37,148 bases of DNA from Patescibacteria group bacterium (lineage in GTDB: Bacteria > Patescibacteriota > Minisyncoccia > Minisyncoccales > GWA2-38-27), in the NCBI GenBank assembly GCA_018830125.1, contig JAHJSY010000001.1, positions 1 through 37,148 on the forward strand, given 5' to 3'. Below, piece by piece: positions 16,071 through 22,674 of this stretch. The notes below the pieces were generated by a model. That model saw only the letters and a list, made by a program, of their open reading frames with translations, made no database searches and was not told where the DNA came from. How positions within the stretch are numbered: the first letter of the stretch is position 1; every line of letters starts with the position of its first letter. Position numbers and translations under genes: made by a program.

Positions 16071-16090
16071 AGGTCCAACCTTCATATTTT
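16062..16090 (+). terminator. Terminator overlapping the stop of the 43-residue gene
   Basis: Arms AAAATATGAAGGT (16062-16074) and ACCTTCATATTTT (16078-16090) pair perfectly around CCA, and the right arm ends in Ts. The stop codon lies within the left arm. The same palindrome occurs at 15781. Confidence 0.75.
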
Positions 16091-16092
16091 GT

Positions 16093-16121
16093 TTGCTTTT
16101 GGGTTCTTGGCGTGATAATAT
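16093..16121 (+). promoter_or_regulatory. Possible adk promoter
   Basis: TTGCTT (16093-16098) and TAATAT (16116-16121) stand 17 bases apart, 50 bases ahead of the adk ATG. The boxes are not consensus, so this is a weak call. Confidence 0.4.
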
Positions 16122-16171
16122 AGATAAAAATATTAAAATAATTTGATAAAAATAAAAAACAATTAAAATAT

Positions 16172-16822
16172 ATGGCTATAAAAGTTATTATTCTTCTTGG
16201 TAAGTCTGGTTCTGGGAAAGGAACGCAGGCGGAATTATTACAAAAAAAGTTTAAGTTAGATTACATTGGAAGTGGCGATTTGCTAAGAGCAAGAACGAGA
16301 AAGAATGATTATACTGGTAAAAACCTTGATAAGGTTTTAACTGGTGGAAAGTTGGCTCCAACAGCGGTAATTCTTAAGCTTTGGCTTGACGAGGTGGAGA
16401 AACTAAAGAACAAGAAGAACCTAAATGGTTTTATTATGGATGGCAACCCAAGAAAGATTTTAGAGGCCTATTTAATAGATGATGCTCTTGATTGGTACGG
16501 ATGGGATCCAAAAGTGATCTTAGTTGATATCTCTGATAAAGAAGCAACTTGGCGTTTGACTAAAAGAAGAATTTGTAAGAAATGTAAAAACATTCTTCCT
16601 TTTATCGGCGAGTTTAGGAAAATGAAAAAGTGTCCAGATTGTGGAGGTCAATTAATGACTAGAAGTGATGATAGCATTTCGTCAGTTAAGAAAAGGTTGG
16701 ATTGGTTTAAAAAAGAGGTTCAGCCAATAATTAATTATTATAGAAAGTCTGATAGGTTGATTAAGGTCAATGGAGAGCAATCAATAGAGGGCGTTTATAA
16801 AGACATTTTAAAACATGTTTAA
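16172..16822 (+). CDS. adk: Adenylate kinase, zinc-lid form
   Basis: Adenylate kinase interconverts ATP plus AMP and two ADP. The 216 residues have the P loop GKSGSGKGTQ (about residues 10-19), the AMP site GSGDLLR and a DGNPRK motif where most members have DGFPR. The lid region carries four cysteines (CKKC and CPDC), the zinc-binding form of the lid. It often stands after secY in bacteria, as here, although 674 bases of spacer separate them. The stop overlaps the next gene by 8 bases. Confidence 0.9.
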   Translation: MAIKVIILLGKSGSGKGTQAELLQKKFKLDYIGSGDLLRARTRKNDYTGKNLDKVLTGGKLAPTAVILKLWLDEVEKLKNKKNLNGFIMDGNPRKILEAYLIDDALDWYGWDPKVILVDISDKEATWRLTKRRICKKCKNILPFIGEFRKMKKCPDCGGQLMTRSDDSISSVKKRLDWFKKEVQPIINYYRKSDRLIKVNGEQSIEGVYKDILKHV

Positions 16823-17393
16823 TAAAATAGTATTTATCGTTGGAATGACTGGATCGGGGAAAAGTGCGGTTTCCGATGAATTAGTTAAAAAGGGTTTTGA
16901 GTTTGTAAGATTCGGCCAAATCACTTTAGATAAAGCAGCTGAAGAAGGGGACGTGAGCGAAGCTAATGAAAAAAAAATAAGAGAAAGAATTAGAGCTGAG
17001 CATGGAATGGCTGCTTTCGCTACTCTAAACATTCCCAAGTTTGACAAGCTGCTAGAAGAAGGGAACGTGGTTGGAGATGGACTATACAGCTGGAGCGAGT
17101 ATAAGGTGTTGAAAGAGAAGTATGGAGATAATATGTATGTCATTGCCATTTATGCTCCGCCGAAGGTAAGATACGAAAGATTAGAGGACAGAGCCATAGA
17201 GAACGATTCTAAGAATCGTTGGCGAGCCACAACCAAAGAAGAATCCAAGTCTCGAGATTATGCAGAAATAGAAAACATAGAGAAAGGAGGTCCTATCGCC
17301 ATGGCCGATTATACAATTATTAATACAGGAACATTAGAAGAATTAAAAAAAGAACTCAATAGAATTTTATCAGAAATTGATGATCAAGATTAA
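16815..17393 (+). CDS. P-loop nucleotide kinase of the dephospho-CoA-kinase-like / UPF0200 type
   Basis: 192 residues with the P loop GMTGSGKS (about residues 10-17), then FVRFGQITLDKA, a helical stretch with IRERIRAEHGMAA, and a GDGLYSWSEYKVL motif. Next come YAPPKVRYERLEDR and RDYAEIENIEKGGPIAMADY near the end. The pattern resembles the archaeal and CPR UPF0200 family, related to CoaE and other nucleotide kinases. Substrate unknown: nucleotide or dephospho-CoA would be the first guesses. It overlaps adk by 8 bases and map by 14, so the three are probably one transcript and translationally coupled. Confidence 0.75.
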   Translation: MFNKIVFIVGMTGSGKSAVSDELVKKGFEFVRFGQITLDKAAEEGDVSEANEKKIRERIRAEHGMAAFATLNIPKFDKLLEEGNVVGDGLYSWSEYKVLKEKYGDNMYVIAIYAPPKVRYERLEDRAIENDSKNRWRATTKEESKSRDYAEIENIEKGGPIAMADYTIINTGTLEELKKELNRILSEIDDQD

Positions 17394-18129
17394 GACGGAA
17401 GAAGAAATTAAAATAATGGCTGAAGGAGGTAAGATTTTGGCTGGGATTATGAAAGAGATCATAGAAAAATCTAAGCCAGGTGTTACTACGAAGTATTTAG
17501 ACAAGGCCGCTGAAGACCTTGTTTTTAAGTATAGAGCCAAGCCATCTTTTAAGAATTTTAATAGCACTGGTTTCCCCGGCACTATTTGTGCTTCTATTAA
17601 TGAAGAGCTAGTTCATTGCGCTCCTTCAGATAGAGAATTAAAAGAAGGAGATATATTTTCTATAGACATTGGTATATTATATAAGGGATATCACTCTGAT
17701 ATGGCGGTTACTATTCCTATTGGAGAAGTTTCTCCAGAGGCCTTAAGATTAATCAGAGCTTGTAAGAAGGCCTTGAAAAGAGGGATTAAAAAAATAAGGC
17801 CAGGCCTTACTTTCGGTGATATTGGTAATACTATTCAAAGATATGTAGATGATCAGGGCTACGGAACAGTTAAAGAGCTTTGTGGACATGGAATTGGCAA
17901 AGAGCTTCATGAAGAACCACAAATAAATAATTATGGAAAAAGAAAATCAGGGCCCAAGATAACAGAAGGAATGGTTTTCTGTATTGAACCGATGATAACA
18001 ATAGGGGACTGGAATTTAAAAAAAACCAAAGATGGTTATGGTTTTCAAACAAAAGATGGCTCCCTATCAGCTCACTTTGAACATACTATAGCCGTAACCC
18101 CAAAAGGCATCAAAGTTTTAACGAAATAA
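17380..18129 (+). CDS. map: Methionine aminopeptidase, type I
   Basis: Map removes the initiator methionine from new proteins. The 249 residues from ATG 17380 show all five metal ligands of the pita-bread fold: D96 (SIDIG), D107 (HSDMA), H170 (GHGIG), E203 (CIEPM) and E234 (HFEHT). H79 in NEELVHCAP is the conserved substrate-side histidine. A TTG three bases upstream could also serve as start. In many bacteria secY-adk-map form one unit; here that order survives with an extra kinase gene inside. Confidence 0.95.
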   Translation: MIKIKTEEEIKIMAEGGKILAGIMKEIIEKSKPGVTTKYLDKAAEDLVFKYRAKPSFKNFNSTGFPGTICASINEELVHCAPSDRELKEGDIFSIDIGILYKGYHSDMAVTIPIGEVSPEALRLIRACKKALKRGIKKIRPGLTFGDIGNTIQRYVDDQGYGTVKELCGHGIGKELHEEPQINNYGKRKSGPKITEGMVFCIEPMITIGDWNLKKTKDGYGFQTKDGSLSAHFEHTIAVTPKGIKVLTK

Positions 18130-18137
18130 AAAAAAGA

Positions 18138-18166
18138 GGCCAGATTTCCCGAGGGAAACCTGGTCC
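18138..18166 (-). terminator. Terminator of the minus-strand membrane-protein gene
   Basis: On the minus strand GGACCA, TTTCCC, loop, GGGAAA, CTGGCC are followed by a long T run (complement of 18124-18137). The stem is strong and lies 10 bases past the stop. Its left edge touches the end of map. Confidence 0.85.
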
Positions 18167-18175
18167 TTATTATAG

Positions 18176-18712
18176 TTACTTTGTTGATCCTTCTTCTGTT
18201 TTTCTTTCTGGCTCTGTTGTTTTTTTGCCGTCGGCATCTTTTGGTGATCTGCCGTGTGGTTTGGCTTGAACTGGTTTCGTTTCTTTCTTTTTGTAATAGT
18301 CTGCCGAAACAAGAATTTCCCCAGTAGCGGGTATCACACATTCCGGGAGGGGCTCTTCAATCGATTTGGAGAGCATTACAGACCTTATCTCTCCGGTAGC
18401 GTATTCGATTGTAGCAATTGCTCTGCCGTCTGTGCTGAACGCCTGGCCTCTCAAATGAGATATCTCTGGTCGTAAATCGGAAACATTCAATATTTTCCCT
18501 TTTCCTGCACCGTATATACTGGTGTAGAAAATCCACATTGTTGCAAATCCTGCCATACAAAGCAGAACGCATGAAATAATGCGGACATAAGGGGGAATTG
18601 GCTCTCCGCTTTCAAGAGGACGGGAGAAAAAAACTCCTGCCGCTACAAAAAACACAATTGCCGTTGTTAGTGAAGCCACTACAATTAACCACACCCTAAA
18701 GTTCTTTTTCAT
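18176..18712 (-). CDS. Two-helix membrane protein of unknown function in an insulated cassette
   Basis: 178 residues. Two hydrophobic helices lie at about 8-30 (WLIVVASLTTAIVFFVAAGV) and 44-66 (IISCVLLCMAGFATMWIFY). A folded-looking domain follows (about 75-140, with DGRAIATIEYATGEIRSVML), then a charged, proline/lysine-rich tail to the C terminus. No family recognised. The start has AAGGAG 7 bases upstream, a consensus-like promoter (18763-18791) and a strong terminator, so it is a complete single-gene unit facing against its neighbours. Codon and base use are richer in GC than flanking genes, and the long spacer holds a Shine-Dalgarno motif that the native genes lack. Transfer from another source is likely but not shown. 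Confidence 0.75.
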   Translation of the reverse strand: MKKNFRVWLIVVASLTTAIVFFVAAGVFFSRPLESGEPIPPYVRIISCVLLCMAGFATMWIFYTSIYGAGKGKILNVSDLRPEISHLRGQAFSTDGRAIATIEYATGEIRSVMLSKSIEEPLPECVIPATGEILVSADYYKKKETKPVQAKPHGRSPKDADGKKTTEPERKTEEGSTK

Positions 18713-18762
18713 GTTCGTACTCCTTAAAAAAAGTTGTCAAAGTAACCATTTACGATAGCTAT

Positions 18763-18791
18763 ATACTAGTATAGTATCAAAATCTTGTCAA
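18763..18791 (-). promoter_or_regulatory. Promoter of the minus-strand membrane-protein gene
   Basis: On the minus strand TTGACA (18791-18786), 17 bases, TAGTAT (18768-18763). The leader before the ATG is about 45 bases and holds AAGGAG at 18725-18720. Confidence 0.65.
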
Positions 18792-18811
18792 TGCTATTAA
18801 CATCCTTAACA

Positions 18812-18840
18812 TTTACTTTTTGCTATAGATTGTTTACAAT
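18812..18840 (+). promoter_or_regulatory. tpiA promoter giving a nearly leaderless transcript
   Basis: TTTACT (18812-18817), 17 bases, TACAAT (18835-18840). A start 6-7 bases on would fall at about 18847, three bases from the tpiA ATG at 18850. Confidence 0.6.
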
Positions 18841-18849
18841 GAAGATAAT

Positions 18850-19527
18850 ATGGAAAAATTAATTGTTGCTAATTGGAAGATGAATCCGGGGACTTGGCAA
18901 GAAGCTGAAGAGCTTTTTGGTGCGGTAAAAAAGACAGGAGCTGTTATTTGCCCTCCGTTTATATATTTAAAAAGTTTGGCTCCTTATGAAAATCTTGGGG
19001 CTCAAGATTGTTTTTATAGAGAGAAGGGGCCTTATACTGGAGAAATTTCTGTGACCATGCTTAAAGATTTGGGATGTAAATATATTATAATTGGCCATTC
19101 AGAAAGAAGAAAGTATTTTAATGAAACAGATGAAGATATAAATAAGAAAGTTAAAACTGTTATAGAAGCTGGGCTCATTCCAATAGTTTGTGTTGGAGAA
19201 ACAGAAGAAGAAAGAGAGAATAATAAAACGGAAGAAATCTTAGAAAAAGAAATAAGAGATGGTTTAGATGGAATTGATTATTCTAAGATAGTTATTGCCT
19301 ATGAGCCAATTTGGGCTATTGGAACAGGTAACGCTTGTGATATAGAAGAAGCCGAGAGAATGAAAGAAGTAATTCAAAAAATGACTTCTAAAAATATTAA
19401 GATAATATATGGCGGAAGTGCTAACGCTGACAATGCCGATGGTTATTTAAATCAAGCTAACTTTGATGGCCTCCTCGTCGGCGGTGCTTCCCTAAAACCA
19501 GATGAATTCAAAAGAATTACGGAATAA
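18850..19527 (+). CDS. tpiA: Triosephosphate isomerase
   Basis: TIM interconverts dihydroxyacetone phosphate and glyceraldehyde 3-phosphate in glycolysis. The catalytic set is present: N8 and K10 in ANWKMN, H83 in IGHSERR and E152 in YEPIWAIGTG; the phosphate-binding YGGSANADNA and LLVGGASL loops follow. At 225 residues it is shorter than the usual 245-255 and resembles the compact archaeal/CPR size. It starts at a nearly leaderless promoter. Its end overlaps alaS by 26 bases. Confidence 0.96.
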   Translation: MEKLIVANWKMNPGTWQEAEELFGAVKKTGAVICPPFIYLKSLAPYENLGAQDCFYREKGPYTGEISVTMLKDLGCKYIIIGHSERRKYFNETDEDINKKVKTVIEAGLIPIVCVGETEEERENNKTEEILEKEIRDGLDGIDYSKIVIAYEPIWAIGTGNACDIEEAERMKEVIQKMTSKNIKIIYGGSANADNADGYLNQANFDGLLVGGASLKPDEFKRITE

Positions 19528-21169
19528 GTTTTTAAAGTATTTTGAAGAAAGAGGGCATAAAATTGTGCCTTCTAGTTCTTTGATCCCGAAAGATAGCACT
19601 GTTTTATTAACAACAGCTGGAATGCAACAGTTTGTGCCTTATCTTTCTGGAGACCATGATGCTCTTAAGGAACTTGGCTCCTTGCATTTGGCTTCAGCCC
19701 AGAAGTGCTTTAGGGCTGTTGATATTGATGAAGTTGGAGATGATACTCATCATACTTTTTTTGAGATGCTTGGAAATTGGTCTATTGGCGTTAATGATAA
19801 AGGAGAATATTTTAAAGAAGGAGCTATTAAGTTTGCTCTTGGTTTTTTTGTTGACGAGCTTGGTTTGGATAAAGAGGAATTACATATAACGATATTTAAG
19901 GGAGATAAAGATATTCCCAAAGATGAAGAAGCAAAAAGAATATGGTTAGAAAATGGTATTTCAGAAGATAAGATTCAGGAAATGGGAATGGAAGATAACT
20001 TTTGGGGGCCAACTGCTCAAACGGGACCTTGTGGGCCTTCATCGGAAATCTACTATAATGGTGTTGAAATATGGAACTTAGTTTTCATGGAGTATAATAA
20101 AAAAGTTAATGGAAGCTTTGAAAAATTAGCTCAAACCAATATAGATACGGGTATTGGCTTTGAGAGATTGCTTTCTCTACTTAATGGTGTTGACTCTGCT
20201 TATGAAACAGACTTGTTTAAATCGGTTATCGAAAAGATTGAATCCAAAGATATAAAAACTTCAAGAATAATAGCCGACCATATTAGAGGAGCTTGTTTTC
20301 TAATTGCTGATGGAATTATTCCAAGCAATACAGAAAAAGGATATATTTTAAGAAGAATTTTAAGAAGAGCTATCAGATTTGGGAAATCAGTCGATTTAAT
20401 CGATGTCGCTAAGGTGGTTATTAATGAGTATAAAGATATATATCCTGAATTAGAAAATAATAACATTTTAGATGTTATTAGGGAAGAACAAGAAAAGTTT
20501 GGAAAAACTTTAGAAAATGGTCTTAAGCAATTTGAAAAATTAGATAAAATAACAGGGGACGATGCTTTTAATCTTTATCAAAGTTATGGATTCCCTTTTG
20601 AGCTTACGCAGGAATTAGCTGAAGAAAAGGGGATAGACGTTGATGAAAATGCTTTTAAAAATGCTTTTGAGAAACATCAGGAGCTTTCTCGGAAAGGAAT
20701 GGAGCAGAAATTTAAAGGAGGATTGGCTGATACTTCAGAGCAAACAACAAAATATCATACAGCCACCCACCTACTTTTATCGGCTTTAAGAGAGGTTTTA
20801 GATAAAGATGTTTCACAGAAGGGAAGCAATATTACGGCTGAAAGAATAAGGTTTGATTTTAATCATGATGCTAAGCTGACCGAGGAAGAAGTTAAGCGGA
20901 TTGAAGATTTAGTTAATGAGAGGATAAAAGATGATTTGGAAGTAAAGTTTGAAGAGATGCCTCTGGATCAGGCAAGAAGCGATGGGGCAGTTGGTGTTTT
21001 TGGAGAGAAATACGGAGATGTAGTTAAGGTTTACACTATCAATTCTTTCTCAAAAGAAATTTGTGGTGGTCCTCATGTTAAAAGAACTTCAGAATTAGGC
21101 CATTTCAAAATTACCAAACAAAAATCCCCCGGAGCCGGCATACGTCGCATCCGTGCAATTTTAGAATAA
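19502..21169 (+). CDS. alaS: Alanyl-tRNA synthetase, short form without C-Ala domain
   Basis: AlaRS charges tRNA-Ala. The class II catalytic core begins with KFLKYFEERGHKIVPSSSL and holds FFEMLGNWSIG, GPCGPSSEIYY, IDTGIGFERLL and DHIRGACFLIADG. The editing domain has the zinc-site pairs HTATHLL and CGGPHV. The protein ends soon after, at 555 residues, whereas typical AlaRS has 850-880 with a C-terminal oligomerising/tRNA-binding domain. It therefore keeps editing but lacks C-Ala, a shortened form that fits CPR genomes. The ATG lies inside tpiA (26-base overlap). Confidence 0.95.
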   Translation: MNSKELRNKFLKYFEERGHKIVPSSSLIPKDSTVLLTTAGMQQFVPYLSGDHDALKELGSLHLASAQKCFRAVDIDEVGDDTHHTFFEMLGNWSIGVNDKGEYFKEGAIKFALGFFVDELGLDKEELHITIFKGDKDIPKDEEAKRIWLENGISEDKIQEMGMEDNFWGPTAQTGPCGPSSEIYYNGVEIWNLVFMEYNKKVNGSFEKLAQTNIDTGIGFERLLSLLNGVDSAYETDLFKSVIEKIESKDIKTSRIIADHIRGACFLIADGIIPSNTEKGYILRRILRRAIRFGKSVDLIDVAKVVINEYKDIYPELENNNILDVIREEQEKFGKTLENGLKQFEKLDKITGDDAFNLYQSYGFPFELTQELAEEKGIDVDENAFKNAFEKHQELSRKGMEQKFKGGLADTSEQTTKYHTATHLLLSALREVLDKDVSQKGSNITAERIRFDFNHDAKLTEEEVKRIEDLVNERIKDDLEVKFEEMPLDQARSDGAVGVFGEKYGDVVKVYTINSFSKEICGGPHVKRTSELGHFKITKQKSPGAGIRRIRAILE

Positions 21170-21173
21170 TGCT

Positions 21174-21240
21174 AAAGAAATGTTAATCACTCGGTGTCGA
21201 ACACCGCAGTGTTAGTCACCGAGTGTTGAACATTTCTGTG
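21174..21240. repeat. Dispersed stem-loop repeat, copy 2
   Basis: The 48-base core at 21187-21234 is identical to copy 1 at 15655-15702. The outer stem here is GAAATGTT with AACATTTC, different in sequence from copy 1 but still paired. It follows the alaS stop directly and could act as transcript end or stabiliser. Confidence 0.85.
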
Positions 21241-21256
21241 AAAATGTATAAATATT

Positions 21257-21436
21257 ATGAAAAAAGATTCGAAAATTAAAAAAAATGTAGAAATAGTTCA
21301 AGAGATGCAGGATGAGATATTTAGAAAAATGTCTGCAAGTAGGAAAATAGAGCTTGGTTCTGGAATGTGGAGATTAGCAAAATCTTTAACAAATAACGAT
21401 GTTTTATGGAAGAAAAAGATCCAGGGCAAGTATTAA
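21257..21436 (+). CDS. Small protein upstream of nucleotidyltransferase, 59 residues
   Basis: The frame reads MKKDSKIKKNVEIVQEMQDE first, then EIFRKMSASRKIELGSGMWR and a short basic end. It looks helical and soluble. The ending overlaps the next gene by 31 bases in another frame, so the two are likely translated together. Short proteins with a KMSAxRKIEL-like motif are often seen ahead of nucleotidyltransferase genes (from memory), so it may be its partner. Its role as an antitoxin-like or regulatory subunit is a guess. Confidence 0.62.
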   Translation: MKKDSKIKKNVEIVQEMQDEIFRKMSASRKIELGSGMWRLAKSLTNNDVLWKKKIQGKY

Positions 21437-21984
21437 TTGAAGTCACAGACATTCTTCATGAATTAAATATCCCATATATTATTACTGGCGGGATGGCTGT
21501 TTTAATTTGGGGAAGACCTAGATTTACAGCGGATGTTGATATAATAGTTGAGTTGGATTATGGGAATGTTGATAATTTAACAAAAGCCCTGTTAATGCTC
21601 GGTGAAGCAAGTTATATCGACAAAGGTATGATAAAGGAAGCTTTGGAAAGCGAAGGAGAGTTTAATTTTATTCATGGGGATTCGGGTATCAAGGTAGATT
21701 TTTGGATTTTGAAGAAAAATGATCCTTTTGACTCAAGCAGAATTAAAAGAAAGGTAGTTAAAAGTATTGCCAATAAAAAAATTTATTTCTCTTCCGCTGA
21801 AGATTTAATTTTAAGTAAATTGGATTGGTATCAACAGAGTCAGTCAACTCGTCACTTAGAAGATATCGAATCAGTTTTACATGTTTCTGGAAAAAAACTG
21901 GATATGGACTATTTAAATAAATGGACAAAGAAATTAGGATTTTCAGAGGATTTTAATAAAATCTTAAACTCCAAAAAATATTAA
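21406..21984 (+). CDS. Nucleotidyltransferase-fold protein (AbiEii/DUF6036-like)
   Basis: 192 residues with an N-terminal helix, then YIITGGMAVLIWGRPRFTAD and VDIIVE, matching the GG(x)nDxD core of the polymerase-beta nucleotidyltransferase fold (G29, G30; D49 and D51 by count near RFTADVDI). Further on, GIKVDFWIL supplies a third acidic residue, and FSSAEDLILSKLDW is a common helix in this group. Such proteins act in AbiE-type and related toxin-antitoxin pairs, where some modify tRNA or proteins. It forms a pair with the small upstream gene. The actual target is unknown. Confidence 0.75.
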   Translation: MEEKDPGQVLIEVTDILHELNIPYIITGGMAVLIWGRPRFTADVDIIVELDYGNVDNLTKALLMLGEASYIDKGMIKEALESEGEFNFIHGDSGIKVDFWILKKNDPFDSSRIKRKVVKSIANKKIYFSSAEDLILSKLDWYQQSQSTRHLEDIESVLHVSGKKLDMDYLNKWTKKLGFSEDFNKILNSKKY

Positions 21985-21991
21985 GCTTGGT

Positions 21992-22084
21992 AAAACTTCT
22001 TCTATGGGGTATAATATATTAATGAGAGATTTTTTTTGGGGAAAAAGGGAGAAACCCTTTCTTGTTTTAGTAATATTGAGTTGA
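21992..22084 (+). pseudogene. Decayed copy A of the FtsA/PilM-like gene promoter and first codons
   Basis: TTGGTA, 17 bases, TATAAT and then ATG (22022) are followed by MRDFFWGKREKPFLVL, identical for 16 residues to the start of the gene at 23284. After that the frame turns into VILS and stops (22082-22084). DNA identity to 23284 is nearly complete for about 50 bases after the ATG and a few before it. The -35 spacer matches copy B more than the true gene. It is a 5' fragment with its promoter. Confidence 0.85.
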
Positions 22085-22108
22085 CTAGCCAATATAATTT
22101 TATATAAT
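22081..22108 (+). promoter_or_regulatory. Promoter of the minimal nucleotidyltransferase gene
   Basis: TTGACT (22081-22086), 16 bases, TATAAT (22103-22108). The ATG at 22115 lies 6 bases past the -10, so the mRNA would be leaderless. Confidence 0.6.
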
Positions 22109-22114
22109 TAAAAT

Positions 22115-22417
22115 ATGACAGACACTAAACAAATTGTTAAAAATTTAAAAAAATATAAGCCAGAAAAAATTATTCTTTTTGGTAGTCATGCTTGGGGGAA
22201 ACCAAATGCATCAAGTGATGTAGATATTTTGGTTATTAAAAATTCTAAACTACCTAAACGTTTTAGAACAACTCAGGCAGAAAAATTCTTAAGTAAATTT
22301 CCTCATCCAACAGATGTTATAGTTTATACTCCACAAGAAATAGAAGAAAGGATAAAAATGGGAGATTTTTTTATTAATTTAATCTTAGAAAAAGGGCAAG
22401 TTTTATATGAAAAATAA
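22115..22417 (+). CDS. Minimal nucleotidyltransferase (MNT), antitoxin-like
   Basis: 100 residues with ILFGSHAWGKPNASSDVDIL, the GSxxxGxxxxxSDxD core of MNT proteins (D52, D54 region), followed by a C-terminal DFFINLILEKGQVLYE. MNT proteins are the antitoxin half of HEPN-MNT pairs, where they add AMP groups to and silence the HEPN RNase (general knowledge of that family). A remnant of the HEPN partner follows immediately (22418-22537), so this is an antitoxin left behind by its toxin, or one that now serves elsewhere. Confidence 0.82.
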   Translation: MTDTKQIVKNLKKYKPEKIILFGSHAWGKPNASSDVDILVIKNSKLPKRFRTTQAEKFLSKFPHPTDVIVYTPQEIEERIKMGDFFINLILEKGQVLYEK

Positions 22418-22537
22418 TCATGTGCAACTCGTTATCCTGGAGATATTGAAAAATATTCATGGGAAGAAGTAAAACAAGCATTAAAAGCAGTAGATGATGC
22501 AAGGGATAAAATTCTAAAAATTTGCAAAATTTTTTGA
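22418..22537 (+). pseudogene. C-terminal remnant of a HEPN toxin
   Basis: Directly after the MNT stop, in a frame without a start codon, 39 codons encode CATRYPGDIEKYSWEEVK, QALKAVDDARDKIL and KICKIF, then TGA. The RYPG then E-x2-A-L-x2-A pattern is typical of the last helix of HEPN proteins. The N-terminal 80-90 residues, including the RX4-6H RNase motif, are missing. The toxin is therefore dead unless the missing part lies elsewhere. Confidence 0.72.
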
Positions 22538-22541
22538 AGTA

Positions 22542-22563
22542 GGTTTTTTAACAAGAAAACCTT
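22542..22563 (+). terminator. Short A/T hairpin after the HEPN remnant
   Basis: AGGTTTT and AAAACCT flank TTAACAAG. It is short and AT-rich, followed by TTGTT. Weak terminator at best; it may be part of the -35 region of copy B. Confidence 0.35.
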
Positions 22564-22656
22564 TGTTAAATTTCTTCTACGGGGTATAATATACTAATGA
22601 GAGAATTATTTTGGAAAAAAGGGGGAAAGCCCTTTCTGGTTTTGGATAGAAAATAA
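22562..22656 (+). pseudogene. Decayed copy B of the FtsA/PilM-like gene promoter and first codons
   Basis: TATAAT at 22585-22590 and an ATG at 22597 are followed by MRELFWKKGGKPFLVLD, similar to MRDFFWGKREKPFLVLD of the gene at 23284. The frame then reads RK and stops (22654-22656). The small stem AAAGGG/CCCTTT within the fragment is kept although bases in its loop have changed. It is more diverged than copy A. The next gene starts 18 bases later, so translation might re-initiate into it. Confidence 0.8.
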
Positions 22657-22674
22657 AAAAGTATTAAGATATAA

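Noticed and set aside
18072-18572. Overlapping frames of 64-89 codons on both strands in the membrane-protein region
   Set aside because: They lack start signals and recognisable domains; the 178-residue frame alone has promoter, Shine-Dalgarno motif and terminator.
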